Origin: Patescibacteria group bacterium
GTDB taxonomy: Bacteria > Patescibacteriota > Minisyncoccia > Phycocordibacterales > Phycocordibacteraceae
DNA length: 18,035 bases
Assembly (NCBI GenBank): GCA_019246385.1
Contig: JAFAQP010000002.1
Span: 1 to 18,035 of the forward strand
Reading direction: 5' to 3'
A program made the translations under genes and the position numbers. Positions 1 through 7,391 of this stretch are shown in pieces. The first letter of the stretch is position 1, and the number at the start of each line of letters is the position of its first letter. Below the pieces are notes generated by a model. That model was not told the origin of the DNA and ran no database searches. It was given only the letters and a program-made list of their open reading frames with translations.

Positions 1-839
1 CGCGACCGGTCGAGTTTTTCGTGAAGAGGCATTTTGAGAATGGCCTGGGCCGTCCCTGTAACTGCAAAAAGCACGAGCGGAAATAGCGCCTCAAACGCGT
101 TTACCTGGGATACGGCGGCCAAAATGACTGCCTGGCCCAATAAAAGCGCGTACATCCCGTCAAAAAATTTACTGAGAACGGTTCGCGGCAGAAACAGCCG
201 CACCGACCGGCCCTTAAGCAGCCGGCTTTTGCCCCGGAGAATAACGAAGATAAGAATGCAGACTGAGGCAAGGAGCCACAGGGAGGTGAAAAAACTCGGC
301 GAATTGACGCCGTATGCGCGGTTTAAATATTTGAATGCGTATAACTCTGCCCCTCCATAGAGAATGTTGAAAAGGAAGATCGTCCACACTGCACGAGTCA
401 GTTCTGGTTTGAGGCGGTGGGTTTTCGAATCAATCGAGAACGCGATGCCGCCCGAAACAAGGCATAGAATGCCGAAAATTTGCAGCGAGGAAAGATGGAC
501 ATGGAGGATGCCGATATCGATGAACAAGAAAACGAACGGTGTAAAATATGCGGCGGTCCCTATCGACGTCACCTCTACGTGTCGAAGCAGATAGGTGTAC
601 AGAATGCTAAGCAAGGCGGCGAAAGGCGCAAGGAGAAATATGGCAGGATGGAAAAAAAGTCCCAACGGCCCGAACCAGCCGAGGAAACCGACTGCAGCGG
701 TCATCACGGAAAAAAGAAACGGGCGATAGAACGAAGCGATATCGGGATCTATGGAACGGACGGAAAGGAGAACATTCTTGTCGAGTACGTTCTCCCCCGC
801 GTTCGCAAATAGCGACGCGAGCATGTAAAGCTGCCACAT
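1..839 (-). CDS. DMT/EamA-like multi-pass permease, C-terminus cut by window edge
   Basis: The minus frame is open from an ATG at 839 to the window edge, giving 279 visible residues, so the C-terminus is missing. The protein is strongly hydrophobic, with about eight or nine membrane segments (for example near residues 41-58, 66-84, 96-113, 119-136, 150-167, 183-202 and 229-265). Its start resembles drug/metabolite transporter (EamA) proteins: a short first helix followed by an Asn-Val-Leu-Asp-Lys stretch at 17-21. Length and the likely two-times-five helix layout fit that superfamily, whose members move small metabolites or serve as flippase-like carriers; no substrate can be read here. It follows the SIMPL gene on the same strand by 17 bp, with a GC-rich hairpin in between and no Shine-Dalgarno. 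Met6 is an alternative start. Confidence 0.72.
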   Translation of the reverse strand, partial: MWQLYMLASLFANAGENVLDKNVLLSVRSIDPDIASFYRPFLFSVMTAAVGFLGWFGPLGLFFHPAIFLLAPFAALLSILYTYLLRHVEVTSIGTAAYFTPFVFLFIDIGILHVHLSSLQIFGILCLVSGGIAFSIDSKTHRLKPELTRAVWTIFLFNILYGGAELYAFKYLNRAYGVNSPSFFTSLWLLASVCILIFVILRGKSRLLKGRSVRLFLPRTVLSKFFDGMYALLLGQAVILAAVSQVNAFEALFPLVLFAVTGTAQAILKMPLHEKLDRS

Positions 840-843
840 GGAA

Positions 844-866
844 GGTGCGCTGCGCTTCAGCGCACC
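844..866 (-). promoter_or_regulatory. GC-rich hairpin between the SIMPL gene and the permease start
   Basis: A perfect 9-bp inverted repeat (minus strand GGTGCGCTG, 5-nt loop, CAGCGCACC) spans the stop codon of the SIMPL gene and ends 4 nt before the permease ATG. No T-run follows, so it is not a standard intrinsic terminator. It could stall transcription, protect an mRNA 3' end, or mask the downstream start. The pairing is read directly; the function is inferred. Confidence 0.5.
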
Positions 867-1615
867 GAAAAGCTAGCGCGCGCGGTTACCATGACTTCCT
901 TTTGAATCGACTGCGTATCATATTGGCCGTAATCGGATACATCGACCGAATTCGGCGGCAAAACCTGCACAACGCCCGAAGACGCCGAACGCAAGACTCC
1001 GATCGACTGACCGCCCGCTTTTGCGAGTTCCGTCGCGCGCGCCTTTGCGTCTTTTATGGCGTCCGCAAGCAAAGAGACGCGCAGTTCGGGAAGGTTCGAA
1101 ATATAGAATTCAAGCTGATTATTCGAGATAAAAATTCCTTTGGCGCTCAAGGCAGAAATATTTTTTGCGAGCGCATTCAAACCTTCAACGTCTTTTGAAT
1201 TTACCGTAACCTCCTGCCTTAAATTATATTCGACCGGGCCGTTATTGTTGTACTGTTGCTCGGTGAACACCTGAGAGATCGTAACAGCGCTGTCCGGTAC
1301 ATTGTTCTGTTTCAAAAAATCCTGAATCGCTCCGAGGTCTTGCGCCAAAAGCGGATAGCCGCTTTGCATATTTGTTTCGCCCACTTTTCTTGTGATATCG
1401 ATCGTCCATTTGACGGTATCCGCCGTCACTTCTTTTTTCGCGGAACCGGTGACCGAGAGCACGTTATCGAGCGCATGAACAGAATAAAAGGCGTAGGATG
1501 CAATTGCAGAAGCGATCACGAACGCCCCGCCCATGATCAAAGGAATATACGGCGGCAAAATGAGATGCATTCTCGCGTCTTTGTCTTTTGTTGCAGAGGA
1601 AGGAAATAATTCCAT
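857..1615 (-). CDS. Membrane-anchored SIMPL (DUF541) domain protein
   Basis: About 252 residues from the ATG at 1615. A single N-terminal membrane segment lies near residues 20-43, followed by an exported SIMPL/DUF541 domain. It begins with the typical Leu-Ser-Val-Thr-Gly-Ser-Ala strand (residues 53-59) and the Ala-Asp-Thr-Val-Lys-Trp stretch. The middle holds the helix-rich part with Leu-Ala-Asp-Ala-Ile-Lys-Asp-Ala-Lys-Ala-Arg-Ala, and the end the usual Val-Thr-Ala-Arg-Ala-Ser-Phe strand. SIMPL proteins are periplasmic or surface proteins linked in some bacteria to oxidative stress or envelope maintenance; the mechanism is unclear. The open frame extends upstream to 1708, but that part overlaps the preceding gene (stop at 1620-1622), so the start 4 bp after that stop was chosen. 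No Shine-Dalgarno is visible. It is probably cotranscribed with both neighbours. Confidence 0.85.
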   Translation of the reverse strand: MELFPSSATKDKDARMHLILPPYIPLIMGGAFVIASAIASYAFYSVHALDNVLSVTGSAKKEVTADTVKWTIDITRKVGETNMQSGYPLLAQDLGAIQDFLKQNNVPDSAVTISQVFTEQQYNNNGPVEYNLRQEVTVNSKDVEGLNALAKNISALSAKGIFISNNQLEFYISNLPELRVSLLADAIKDAKARATELAKAGGQSIGVLRSASSGVVQVLPPNSVDVSDYGQYDTQSIQKEVMVTARASFSVR

Positions 1616-1619
1616 ATAG

Positions 1620-2648
1620 CTATAGTAGCGCAGTTTTTGCATTGAACGGTGTAAAAAAGAGAGATACGCCCGCTTTTTCATATGCGGCAACTGCAGATGA
1701 GAGAGCACGGGGATCGCTCACATCCTGAAACGGGAAGAGCCAATCAGCCGCTTCGCTGAAACGGGCAAAAGGTTCCGATTCTGCGAATGTATTGGCGGCC
1801 TGCAGGGTGTCTTCGGCCATGCGCTGCCAGTGCGGATCCACTTTCCCCGGCTGGAAAAGGGCTAATATTCGGATTGCGTCAGACAGATCAGGAGAGCGTG
1901 CCCCAGTGAGCGATATATGTTCTTCATCCGGTAGGACGGTGTCTCCTTGTCGGAAACGCATAAGCTTGCCAGCTAGTGATACGTTACCCGGCTTGCCCTC
2001 AAAATGCTGTTTTTTGACTTCGGCAGGGAGGCCATCGAACACATGTTTTGCCATTCGGCAGATATGTGCGAATTTTTGTACAAAAGGATGCGAAAGACTG
2101 ACGTCGTACTCCCATGTGCCCACGGAATCTACTACCGCAGCCGACACTCTGTCCGCGCCTTGGCCAAGTAGTGTTTTGTAATCAATGAGGGATAAGACTT
2201 CTGCGGAAGTAGGCGGCATCGGCATTGGTTGCATCGCTTCCTCATACGTCAGCTGGGAACCTGATGCTGCTTCTCGCGCCTCTGCCACGAGGGCGAGGGG
2301 ATGAGTATGGAAAATCTGAACATGCGTATGCGAATCCGCAAGGTAGGGCTTCACCCAAGAAGGCGGAAGATTGGGAAACGATTCGTCCTTAATTCCTTTG
2401 TGGACCCATCGCGCGGAGGTGCCATTTTGTATGAAAAAAGACGTCCGATCACCTTCGTCTTTTAGCGCCTTATCATGAAGAAAGATGATGCCCGAACTTC
2501 TGGTTTCCTTAAAATGTTCTGCACGCGAAGAGAGGAATGTTCTGGCTTCTGCGACTTGGGGGAGAAGAGCGGAAAGAAATATCGCCCCGACCGAAGCACC
2601 GAATGTCCGTCGGCTGATACCCCCTTCCCGGCCGATATCGAAAGCCAT
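1620..2648 (-). CDS. Tat-type exported protein with possible JAMM-like metal site
   Basis: 342 residues, not confidently assigned to a family. The N-terminus has a twin-arginine motif, Ser-Arg-Arg-Thr-Phe at 12-16, then a hydrophobic stretch to about 31 and an Ala-Glu-Ala cleavage-type site near 33-35, a classic Tat signal peptide. The mature part has His-Thr-His-Pro at 114-117, followed after about 30 residues by Pro-Pro-Thr-Ser-Ala-Glu (145-150) and Asp156. This order recalls the JAMM/MPN metal motif (HxHP then S/T-x-x-D/E), but spacing is longer than usual and the assignment is tentative. A later strand (Gly-Thr-Trp-Glu-Tyr, 177-181) would fit such a fold. It heads a minus-strand group with the SIMPL and permease genes and has its own candidate promoter. 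If the metal motif is wrong, it is simply an exported protein of unknown function. Confidence 0.7.
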   Translation of the reverse strand: MAFDIGREGGISRRTFGASVGAIFLSALLPQVAEARTFLSSRAEHFKETRSSGIIFLHDKALKDEGDRTSFFIQNGTSARWVHKGIKDESFPNLPPSWVKPYLADSHTHVQIFHTHPLALVAEAREAASGSQLTYEEAMQPMPMPPTSAEVLSLIDYKTLLGQGADRVSAAVVDSVGTWEYDVSLSHPFVQKFAHICRMAKHVFDGLPAEVKKQHFEGKPGNVSLAGKLMRFRQGDTVLPDEEHISLTGARSPDLSDAIRILALFQPGKVDPHWQRMAEDTLQAANTFAESEPFARFSEAADWLFPFQDVSDPRALSSAVAAYEKAGVSLFFTPFNAKTALL

Positions 2649-2664
2649 TTTTGCGTTATGAAAA

Positions 2665-2699
2665 CCCTCCTAAAGTATAGGATGAGAACGGTTCGTCAA
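2665..2699 (-). promoter_or_regulatory. Candidate promoter and Shine-Dalgarno before the Tat-type gene
   Basis: On the minus strand TTGACG (2699-2694) and TATACT (2679-2674) match the -35 and -10 consensus well, but the 14-nt spacer is shorter than ideal. AGGAGG follows at 2671-2666, 17 nt from the ATG at 2648, longer than normal spacing. Both elements lie in the 76-bp gap after pyrG, consistent with separate transcription of the gene downstream. Confidence 0.35.
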
Positions 2700-2724
2700 G
2701 GGAGGATCGGATTCCTTTCTGTGA

Positions 2725-4443
2725 CTAGCGTGTACGCTCTGCCGCCGCTTTGAGAAAAGCGGTAAACAATGGATGCGGTAAAAGGGGGCGTGCCTGGAGT
2801 TCGGGATGGAACTGGGTGCCGAGCATAAAAGGATGTTCGCTTTTCGGCAGTTCCGCTATTTCCATAAGGATGCCGTCCGGAGAAACGCCCGAAAAAATGA
2901 TTCCTCCTTTTTCGAACTGCTCTACGTACGCCGGATTCACTTCATACCGGTGCCGGTGTCGCTCTTCAACTTCAGAGGCCGAATACGCTTTTTCCGCAAT
3001 AGTGCCTTTTTTTATTCGCGCCGGATACACGCCCAAGCGCATCGTCGCTCCGTAATTTTCATTCGCCAGTATGTCCTTCTGCTCCGGCATGACATCAATG
3101 ACCGGATGCGTCGCATCGGAATCTATTTCCGTCGTGTGCGAGCCGGGAAGCTTGAGCACATTTCTCGCGTACTCGATAAGCATGAGCTGCATGCCGTAGC
3201 ATAATCCGAAGTAGGGAATTTTTTGGGTGCGCGCGTATTCGATGGCTAAGATTTTTCCTTCGATGCCCGTCTCGCCGAATCCGCCGGGAACGAGAACTCC
3301 ATCATAGGCGTCGAGAGCGGAAACCGCTTTTGCGTTTTTTTCGAATTCCTTCGCGTTGACCCAAGTTATCGAGGCGCGCGCTCCTACTTCGGCCGCGGAA
3401 TACTTGATCGCTTCGATGACCGAAAGATACGCGTCGGAGAGCACGAAATCGCCCGTATCGAAATACTTTCCCACTATCGCGATCTTCACCTCCTTCTTCG
3501 CATTTTTTATTTTCGAGACGAACCGCTCCCAATCCGAGAGGCCGGATGTCGGCTTTTTCGGTAGTTTCAAAATCTTCAAAAGCAGATCGCCGATCTTTTC
3601 GCGCTCGAAATTAAGCGGAACGTCGTATATGGATTCGACGTCGGGCGCGGAGATTATCTGCTCGGCCGGCACGTTCGAGCTTATGGCTATTTTTTCTTTG
3701 CGCCGCTGGTCCAGGGGTTGCGAAGAGCGCGCGACGACGATGTTCGCCTGGACGCCGTAGGAATTCAGCTGCTGTACGGCGTTTTGCGTGGGCCGCGTTT
3801 TCATCTCGCCCAGATTCCCCGGCACCGGAAGATACGATACGAGAACGAATATGACGTCTTCCGGATGCTCAAGCTTCATTACGCGCGCCGCCTCGATGAA
3901 TAACGCGTTCTGGAAATCCCCCACTGTGCCTCCGACCTCAATCACGGAAATATCGGATCCGTTCTGATCCGTGGCGAGACGAATCCGGCGAATGATCTCG
4001 TCGCGGACGTGCGGTATCGCTTCGACACACTTTCCCTTATAGCCGAGATTCCGCTCTCTCTCGAGAACGCTCTGATAGACCATGCCGCTTGTCATATAAT
4101 CCTCCGGTTTTAAAGAGACATTCAGGAAACGCTCGTAATTTCCCATGTCCTGATCGGTCTCTAGACCGGAACGCAAGACGAACACTTCGCCGTGCTCGGT
4201 TGGATTCATGGTTCCCGCGTCCACGTTAAGGTAGGGATCAATCTTCACCGCGTTTACCTTGTAGCCCTTGCTTTTCAGAATGAGGCCGATTGATGAAGTG
4301 GCGATGCCTTTGCCGACGCCGCTCATTACGCCGCCGATGACGAAAATATATTTATGTTTTTTAGAAGATGGTTTCCTGCCTGTTTCGGCGTTTCGACGGG
4401 GGGCGTCACCCGATCTTTTTTGTTTTGATCGGGTAACTGCCAT
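2725..4443 (-). CDS. pyrG: CTP synthase (glutamine-hydrolysing)
   Basis: 572 residues. The cytosolic enzyme converts UTP, ATP and glutamine to CTP, the last step of pyrimidine nucleotide synthesis. The amidoligase domain runs from about residue 31 to 300: P-loop-like Gly-Gly-Val-Met-Ser-Gly-Val-Gly-Lys-Gly (37-46), Lys-Ile-Asp-Pro-Tyr-Leu-Asn-Val-Asp (67-75), His-Gly-Glu-Val (84-87). A class I glutaminase domain follows: Pro-Gly-Gly-Phe-Gly (386-390), nucleophile Cys415, and the His546/Glu548 pair in Gln-Phe-His-Pro-Glu. All catalytic residues seem present. Oddities are a basic, low-complexity N-terminal extension of about 30 residues and non-canonical residues at usually constant sites (Thr392 where the family has Arg; Lys-Thr-Arg-Pro-Thr-Gln-Asn for KTKPTQH). 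It lies 6 bp after the small upstream gene, probably in one operon; no Shine-Dalgarno is seen. Confidence 0.97.
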   Translation of the reverse strand: MAVTRSKQKRSGDAPRRNAETGRKPSSKKHKYIFVIGGVMSGVGKGIATSSIGLILKSKGYKVNAVKIDPYLNVDAGTMNPTEHGEVFVLRSGLETDQDMGNYERFLNVSLKPEDYMTSGMVYQSVLERERNLGYKGKCVEAIPHVRDEIIRRIRLATDQNGSDISVIEVGGTVGDFQNALFIEAARVMKLEHPEDVIFVLVSYLPVPGNLGEMKTRPTQNAVQQLNSYGVQANIVVARSSQPLDQRRKEKIAISSNVPAEQIISAPDVESIYDVPLNFEREKIGDLLLKILKLPKKPTSGLSDWERFVSKIKNAKKEVKIAIVGKYFDTGDFVLSDAYLSVIEAIKYSAAEVGARASITWVNAKEFEKNAKAVSALDAYDGVLVPGGFGETGIEGKILAIEYARTQKIPYFGLCYGMQLMLIEYARNVLKLPGSHTTEIDSDATHPVIDVMPEQKDILANENYGATMRLGVYPARIKKGTIAEKAYSASEVEERHRHRYEVNPAYVEQFEKGGIIFSGVSPDGILMEIAELPKSEHPFMLGTQFHPELQARPLLPHPLFTAFLKAAAERTR

Positions 4444-4449
4444 ATCGAG

Positions 4450-4755
4450 CTAGTCTAGCACGACCCTAAAACCGGGCACAAACTCAAATGCTAATCTCTC
4501 CAAATGGCCAGGCGACGTATCTGCTACGTGACTCCAACCCACTTTTCCAAGTTCCGTAGCGGCTACTCTTTGTGCCGTTTGCAAATATGCAAAAGCTCTT
4601 CCGGCGCGCTCGGCCGTTACGGAAGAAAGCGCCTCAAGGGCGCGAGCGATCCTTCGTTGTTCGCTCGGTGTCCACGGAGAGGCGTCTTTCGGCGACAGGT
4701 TCTTTAAATGGATAGATGCCTGTGCCCACCCCTCGTATCCGTGAGAAAAACTCAT
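4450..4755 (-). CDS. Small soluble protein of unknown function upstream of pyrG
   Basis: 101 residues, no family recognised. It has no signal peptide or membrane segment. The middle (about 30-70) is Ala/Arg-rich and probably helical, and the end (about 87-100) looks like a beta strand pair. It is supported as a gene by its position: it fills exactly the space between ftsX and pyrG on the same strand, ends 6 bp before the pyrG start, and has a good promoter just upstream. The start at 4755 sits 7 nt after a -10-like box with no Shine-Dalgarno, suggesting leaderless translation. Confidence 0.6.
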   Translation of the reverse strand: MSFSHGYEGWAQASIHLKNLSPKDASPWTPSEQRRIARALEALSSVTAERAGRAFAYLQTAQRVAATELGKVGWSHVADTSPGHLERLAFEFVPGFRVVLD

Positions 4756-4762
4756 TCAAACA

Positions 4763-4790
4763 CTTGTAGCACTTAGAAGGATATTGTCAA
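4763..4790 (-). promoter_or_regulatory. Candidate promoter for the small gene and pyrG
   Basis: Minus strand TTGACA (4790-4785, perfect -35), 16-nt spacer, TACAAG (4768-4763, four of six to TATAAT). The -35 directly follows the ftsX stop codon. The predicted start of transcription falls on or next to the ATG at 4755, giving a leaderless mRNA. Confidence 0.5.
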
Positions 4791-5711
4791 TTACACGGAA
4801 AGATACTTCCGTACGGCGAGGAAGGAAGACACTGCTCCTAAAAGCGCTCCGGAGACCAAAAGCACCAAGAAAAAGAGGCCGAAATGAGAAATGTAGTAAG
4901 AGAGAATATCTGCGCCGAAAAGCGTTTCGGCGGGACCTTTGAGAAGCAAAGAGAGAGGGAAAAAAACAAGAAGCGCGATGACCCCGGAGATCAAGCCGTA
5001 CAGCGTGCCTTCCACTACGAAAGGTCCGCGAATGTACATGTTCGACGCGCCCACGAGCCGCATGACCGATATCTCTTCCCTCGCCGTGTAAATAGCGAGG
5101 CGTATGGTATTGAAAGTGATAAGCACGGAAGCAGCTGCGAATATAAGTATGGTGCCAAGCCCGAAACGCTGCACGTATTGCGTCACTTTCTGCAGCTGGT
5201 CGATCACGGTCTTGTTCTGCTGATAGTTCACCGAATCGATGAAGGGATTGCCCGACGAATCAGTCGTACGATCCTGCAAGAACTGCGCGATGGCCTCATA
5301 TTGGGAAGGATCTTTTGCTTTTATCGAGAGTTCGGCGCCGAACGGGTTAGAACCGAGCTCGTCCAGAGCCTGGAGCGTCAGCTGATCGTTCTGGTGCTTC
5401 GCGCGGAAGGCAGCTAACGCGTCATCGCGGGACGTATAAGAGACGCTCGCAACCTCGGGAATATGCTCCAGCTGTGTTTTGAGATCGAGAATGGCCTGCT
5501 CGCTCGCATTGGTCACGAAGTATACGTTCACGTCCACCTTGTCTCGGACGTATGACACAAAGTCCGAAACCAGGGCGTTCACGAACATGAGCGAGCCGAC
5601 GATGATTAACGTCATGGTCATCACGAACACGCTCGCCAGGGAAACGAAGCTGTTCCTCATGAGGCTCGTGAGTCCCGAACGCAGCACCCGTTTTATCTTG
5701 GTCCACATCAT
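4791..5711 (-). CDS. ftsX: Cell division protein FtsX (ABC permease subunit)
   Basis: 306 residues with classic FtsX architecture. A cytoplasmic N-terminus with basic and small residues is followed by membrane segment 1 (about 24-46), an extracytoplasmic domain (about 47-178), and three further membrane segments (about 183-203, 231-255, 275-298). The conserved stretch Ala-Arg-Glu-Glu-Ile-Ser-Val-Met-Arg-Leu-Val-Gly-Ala (210-222) before helix 3 is the family signature where FtsE docks. FtsEX uses ATP hydrolysis to switch peptidoglycan hydrolases on at the division site. The usual hydrolase partner (EnvC or a PcsB/M23-type protein) is not next to it in this window. The start is the first of two adjacent ATG codons, 6 bp after the ftsE stop, so translation is probably coupled. 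Confidence 0.95.
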   Translation of the reverse strand: MMWTKIKRVLRSGLTSLMRNSFVSLASVFVMTMTLIIVGSLMFVNALVSDFVSYVRDKVDVNVYFVTNASEQAILDLKTQLEHIPEVASVSYTSRDDALAAFRAKHQNDQLTLQALDELGSNPFGAELSIKAKDPSQYEAIAQFLQDRTTDSSGNPFIDSVNYQQNKTVIDQLQKVTQYVQRFGLGTILIFAAASVLITFNTIRLAIYTAREEISVMRLVGASNMYIRGPFVVEGTLYGLISGVIALLVFFPLSLLLKGPAETLFGADILSYYISHFGLFFLVLLVSGALLGAVSSFLAVRKYLSV

Positions 5712-5717
5712 GATGGA

Positions 5718-6407
5718 TCAGAGTACATATCTTCCTTCTTTATCGTCGCGCACTATGCGGCCGTTGTCCATGGTAATGACGCGTTTCCCCAATGCATCCA
5801 CCACTCCTTTATTATGGGAAGTCAGAATGACTGTCGTGCCGAGTTCATTGATGCGCTTCAGGATCTCCATGACCTGACGCGTATTCAGCGGATCAAGGTT
5901 TCCCACCGGTTCGTCCGCGAGCAAGACGTCTGGCTGATTGACGATGGCGCGCCCTATGGCGACCCGCTGGCGTTCCCCTCCTGAAAGCTCGCGCGGGAAA
6001 TTAAGGGCTTTATCGGCAAGATCGACAAGCTCGAGAACGTGCGGCACGTCGGCGGCTATTTCTTCGTCTGAACGGCCAGCTGCTTCCATGGCAAAGGCAA
6101 TGTTCTCATACGCAGTTTTCTGCGGAATGAGGCGGTAATCCTGAAACACGGTGCCTATTTTCCGCCGCAATCTCGACAACTTGCTTTTCGGTATGGTCGC
6201 GATGTCGGTAGATTCGAAAAAAACGCTTCCTGAGCTCGGCGACTCTTCCGCCAAAACCATTTTCAAGAGCGTCGTTTTTCCCGCTCCGGAATGACCGACG
6301 ACAGAAACGAATTCTCGCGGACTTATGGAAAGCGTGACGTCCTCAAGTCCGACCGACTGGTCGTTATAGATTTTCGTGACGTGGTCGAAATAAATCACGC
6401 TCGCCAT
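5718..6407 (-). CDS. ftsE: Cell division ATP-binding protein FtsE
   Basis: 229 residues, the full length of FtsE. ABC ATPase motifs are all in place: Walker A Gly-His-Ser-Gly-Ala-Gly-Lys-Thr-Thr (38-46), Q-loop Phe-Gln-Asp-Tyr (88-91), signature Leu-Ser-Gly-Gly-Glu-Arg-Gln (141-147), Walker B Val-Leu-Leu-Ala-Asp-Glu-Pro (161-167), D-loop Gly-Asn-Leu-Asp (169-172) and H-loop His198. It is the cytoplasmic ATPase of the FtsEX complex. The ATG overlaps the prfB stop by one base (TAATG), and ftsX follows after 6 bp, giving a prfB-ftsE-ftsX operon, a common bacterial arrangement. Walker A has His where Pro/Ser is more usual, without clear consequence. Confidence 0.97.
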   Translation of the reverse strand: MASVIYFDHVTKIYNDQSVGLEDVTLSISPREFVSVVGHSGAGKTTLLKMVLAEESPSSGSVFFESTDIATIPKSKLSRLRRKIGTVFQDYRLIPQKTAYENIAFAMEAAGRSDEEIAADVPHVLELVDLADKALNFPRELSGGERQRVAIGRAIVNQPDVLLADEPVGNLDPLNTRQVMEILKRINELGTTVILTSHNKGVVDALGKRVITMDNGRIVRDDKEGRYVL

Positions 6408-7288
6408 TATACCGCGCTCTTTTCAAGAGCGTCTATGAACGGATCAAGTCCACCCGAGAGAACCGCATCCGTATCATGCGATTCAAATTCAGTGCGATGA
6501 TCTTTGACCAGCTTGTACGGATGCAGTACGTACGAGCGGATCTGACTCCCCCATTCGTTCGCAATTGTGCCCGCGATCGAAAGCCCTTTCAATTCTCGCT
6601 CCCGGGCTTCTTCCTCCTTTTTGAATAGTTTCGCGCGAAGAAGGGCGAGTCCGCGCTCGCGATTCGCCTGCTGGCTACGTTCCGTCGACACATGGACCGA
6701 AAGATTCGTTGGCCGGTGCACGATGCGTACGGCTGTTTCCCGTTTGTTCACATTCTGGCCGCCGGCGCCGCCGGAGCGCGCGAACTGCACTTCAAGATCT
6801 TCTTCCTTTAGCGTCGCACCTTCGCCTTCGGGAATTTTCGGCAGCACTTCGACCAGGGCAAAACTCGTCTGGCGCTTCGCGTTCGCATTGAACGGGGAAA
6901 TACGCACCAGGCGATGCACGCCCGCCTCGTGTTTCAGCCTCCCGTATGCACCTTTGCCAGCGACCTCGAAAGTGACCGAGCGGTACCCGCCGTTATCGTT
7001 TTCGTTCTCGTCAAGAAGGGAGAGGCGCCATCCTTTTTTCGCCGCATAACTTTGATACATCCGGTAGAGTATTCCCGCGAAATCTTCCGCGTCATCGCCT
7101 CCCGCGCCCGCAAGAATCGAAAGTATGGCGGCGCCTTTGTCGTAGCGGATTGGCCCTTCCGAAACTGCGGAAAGCTCTTTCATTTCGCGTATAAGCTTCT
7201 GCGCGCCTTCGACGTCTTTCCAGAAATCCGGCGCTTGCATTGCCGCCTCGATCTCTTTCACTCGCTCTTTTGCTTCTTCTGGGGTCAT
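6407..7288 (-). CDS. prfB: Peptide chain release factor 2, shortened domain 1
   Basis: 293 residues from the ATG at 7288. Release factor 2 ends translation at UAA and UGA. Domain markers are the Ser-Pro-Phe anticodon tripeptide (131-133), which separates RF2 from RF1, and Gly-Gly-Gln (176-178) in the peptidyl-hydrolysis loop. The loop reads Gly-Gly-Gln-Asn-Val-Asn where most bacteria have Gly-Gly-Gln-His-Val-Asn. SPF and GGQ lie about 74 residues earlier than in the 365-residue E. coli protein. The start of domain 1 is recognisable (Asp-Phe-Trp-Lys-Asp, 21-25), but most of the helical bundle before Ala-Gly-Ala-Gly-Gly (60-64) is missing. The frame extends upstream to 7465, but that part is antisense to the next gene. 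No CTTTGAC frameshift site was found. A -10 box lies 9 nt before the ATG. It leads ftsE and ftsX. Confidence 0.94.
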   Translation of the reverse strand: MTPEEAKERVKEIEAAMQAPDFWKDVEGAQKLIREMKELSAVSEGPIRYDKGAAILSILAGAGGDDAEDFAGILYRMYQSYAAKKGWRLSLLDENENDNGGYRSVTFEVAGKGAYGRLKHEAGVHRLVRISPFNANAKRQTSFALVEVLPKIPEGEGATLKEEDLEVQFARSGGAGGQNVNKRETAVRIVHRPTNLSVHVSTERSQQANRERGLALLRAKLFKKEEEARERELKGLSIAGTIANEWGSQIRSYVLHPYKLVKDHRTEFESHDTDAVLSGGLDPFIDALEKSAV

Positions 7289-7297
7289 GTTGTGCCA

Positions 7298-7326
7298 AGT
7301 ATACGGCGTGCGCGATAGCCGACCAA
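7298..7326 (-). promoter_or_regulatory. Candidate promoter for prfB-ftsE-ftsX
   Basis: Minus strand TTGGTC (7326-7321), 17-nt spacer, TATACT (7303-7298, five of six). The -10 box ends 9 nt before the prfB ATG, so the transcript would carry almost no leader. The spacer is ideal, the -35 is weak. Confidence 0.45.
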
Positions 7327-7331
7327 ACCGC

Positions 7332-7348
7332 AGAGGCGGCCAGCCTCT
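7332..7348. other. Small inverted repeat in the divergent prfB spacer
   Basis: AGAGGC and GCCTCT form a 6-bp stem around a 5-nt loop in the 103-bp spacer between prfB and the divergent plus-strand gene. It could be a regulator site for either gene or chance; no known operator is recognised. Confidence 0.25.
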
Positions 7349-7391
7349 CATGCTCTCTGTATTCTGCGCCTGGTGTACCATTGAAGAAACC

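Noticed and set aside
34..812. Three plus-strand open frames at the left edge
   Set aside because: They are antisense to the continuous hydrophobic minus-strand permease frame (1-839), have no recognisable domain, and have low-complexity Arg-rich translations typical of shadows.
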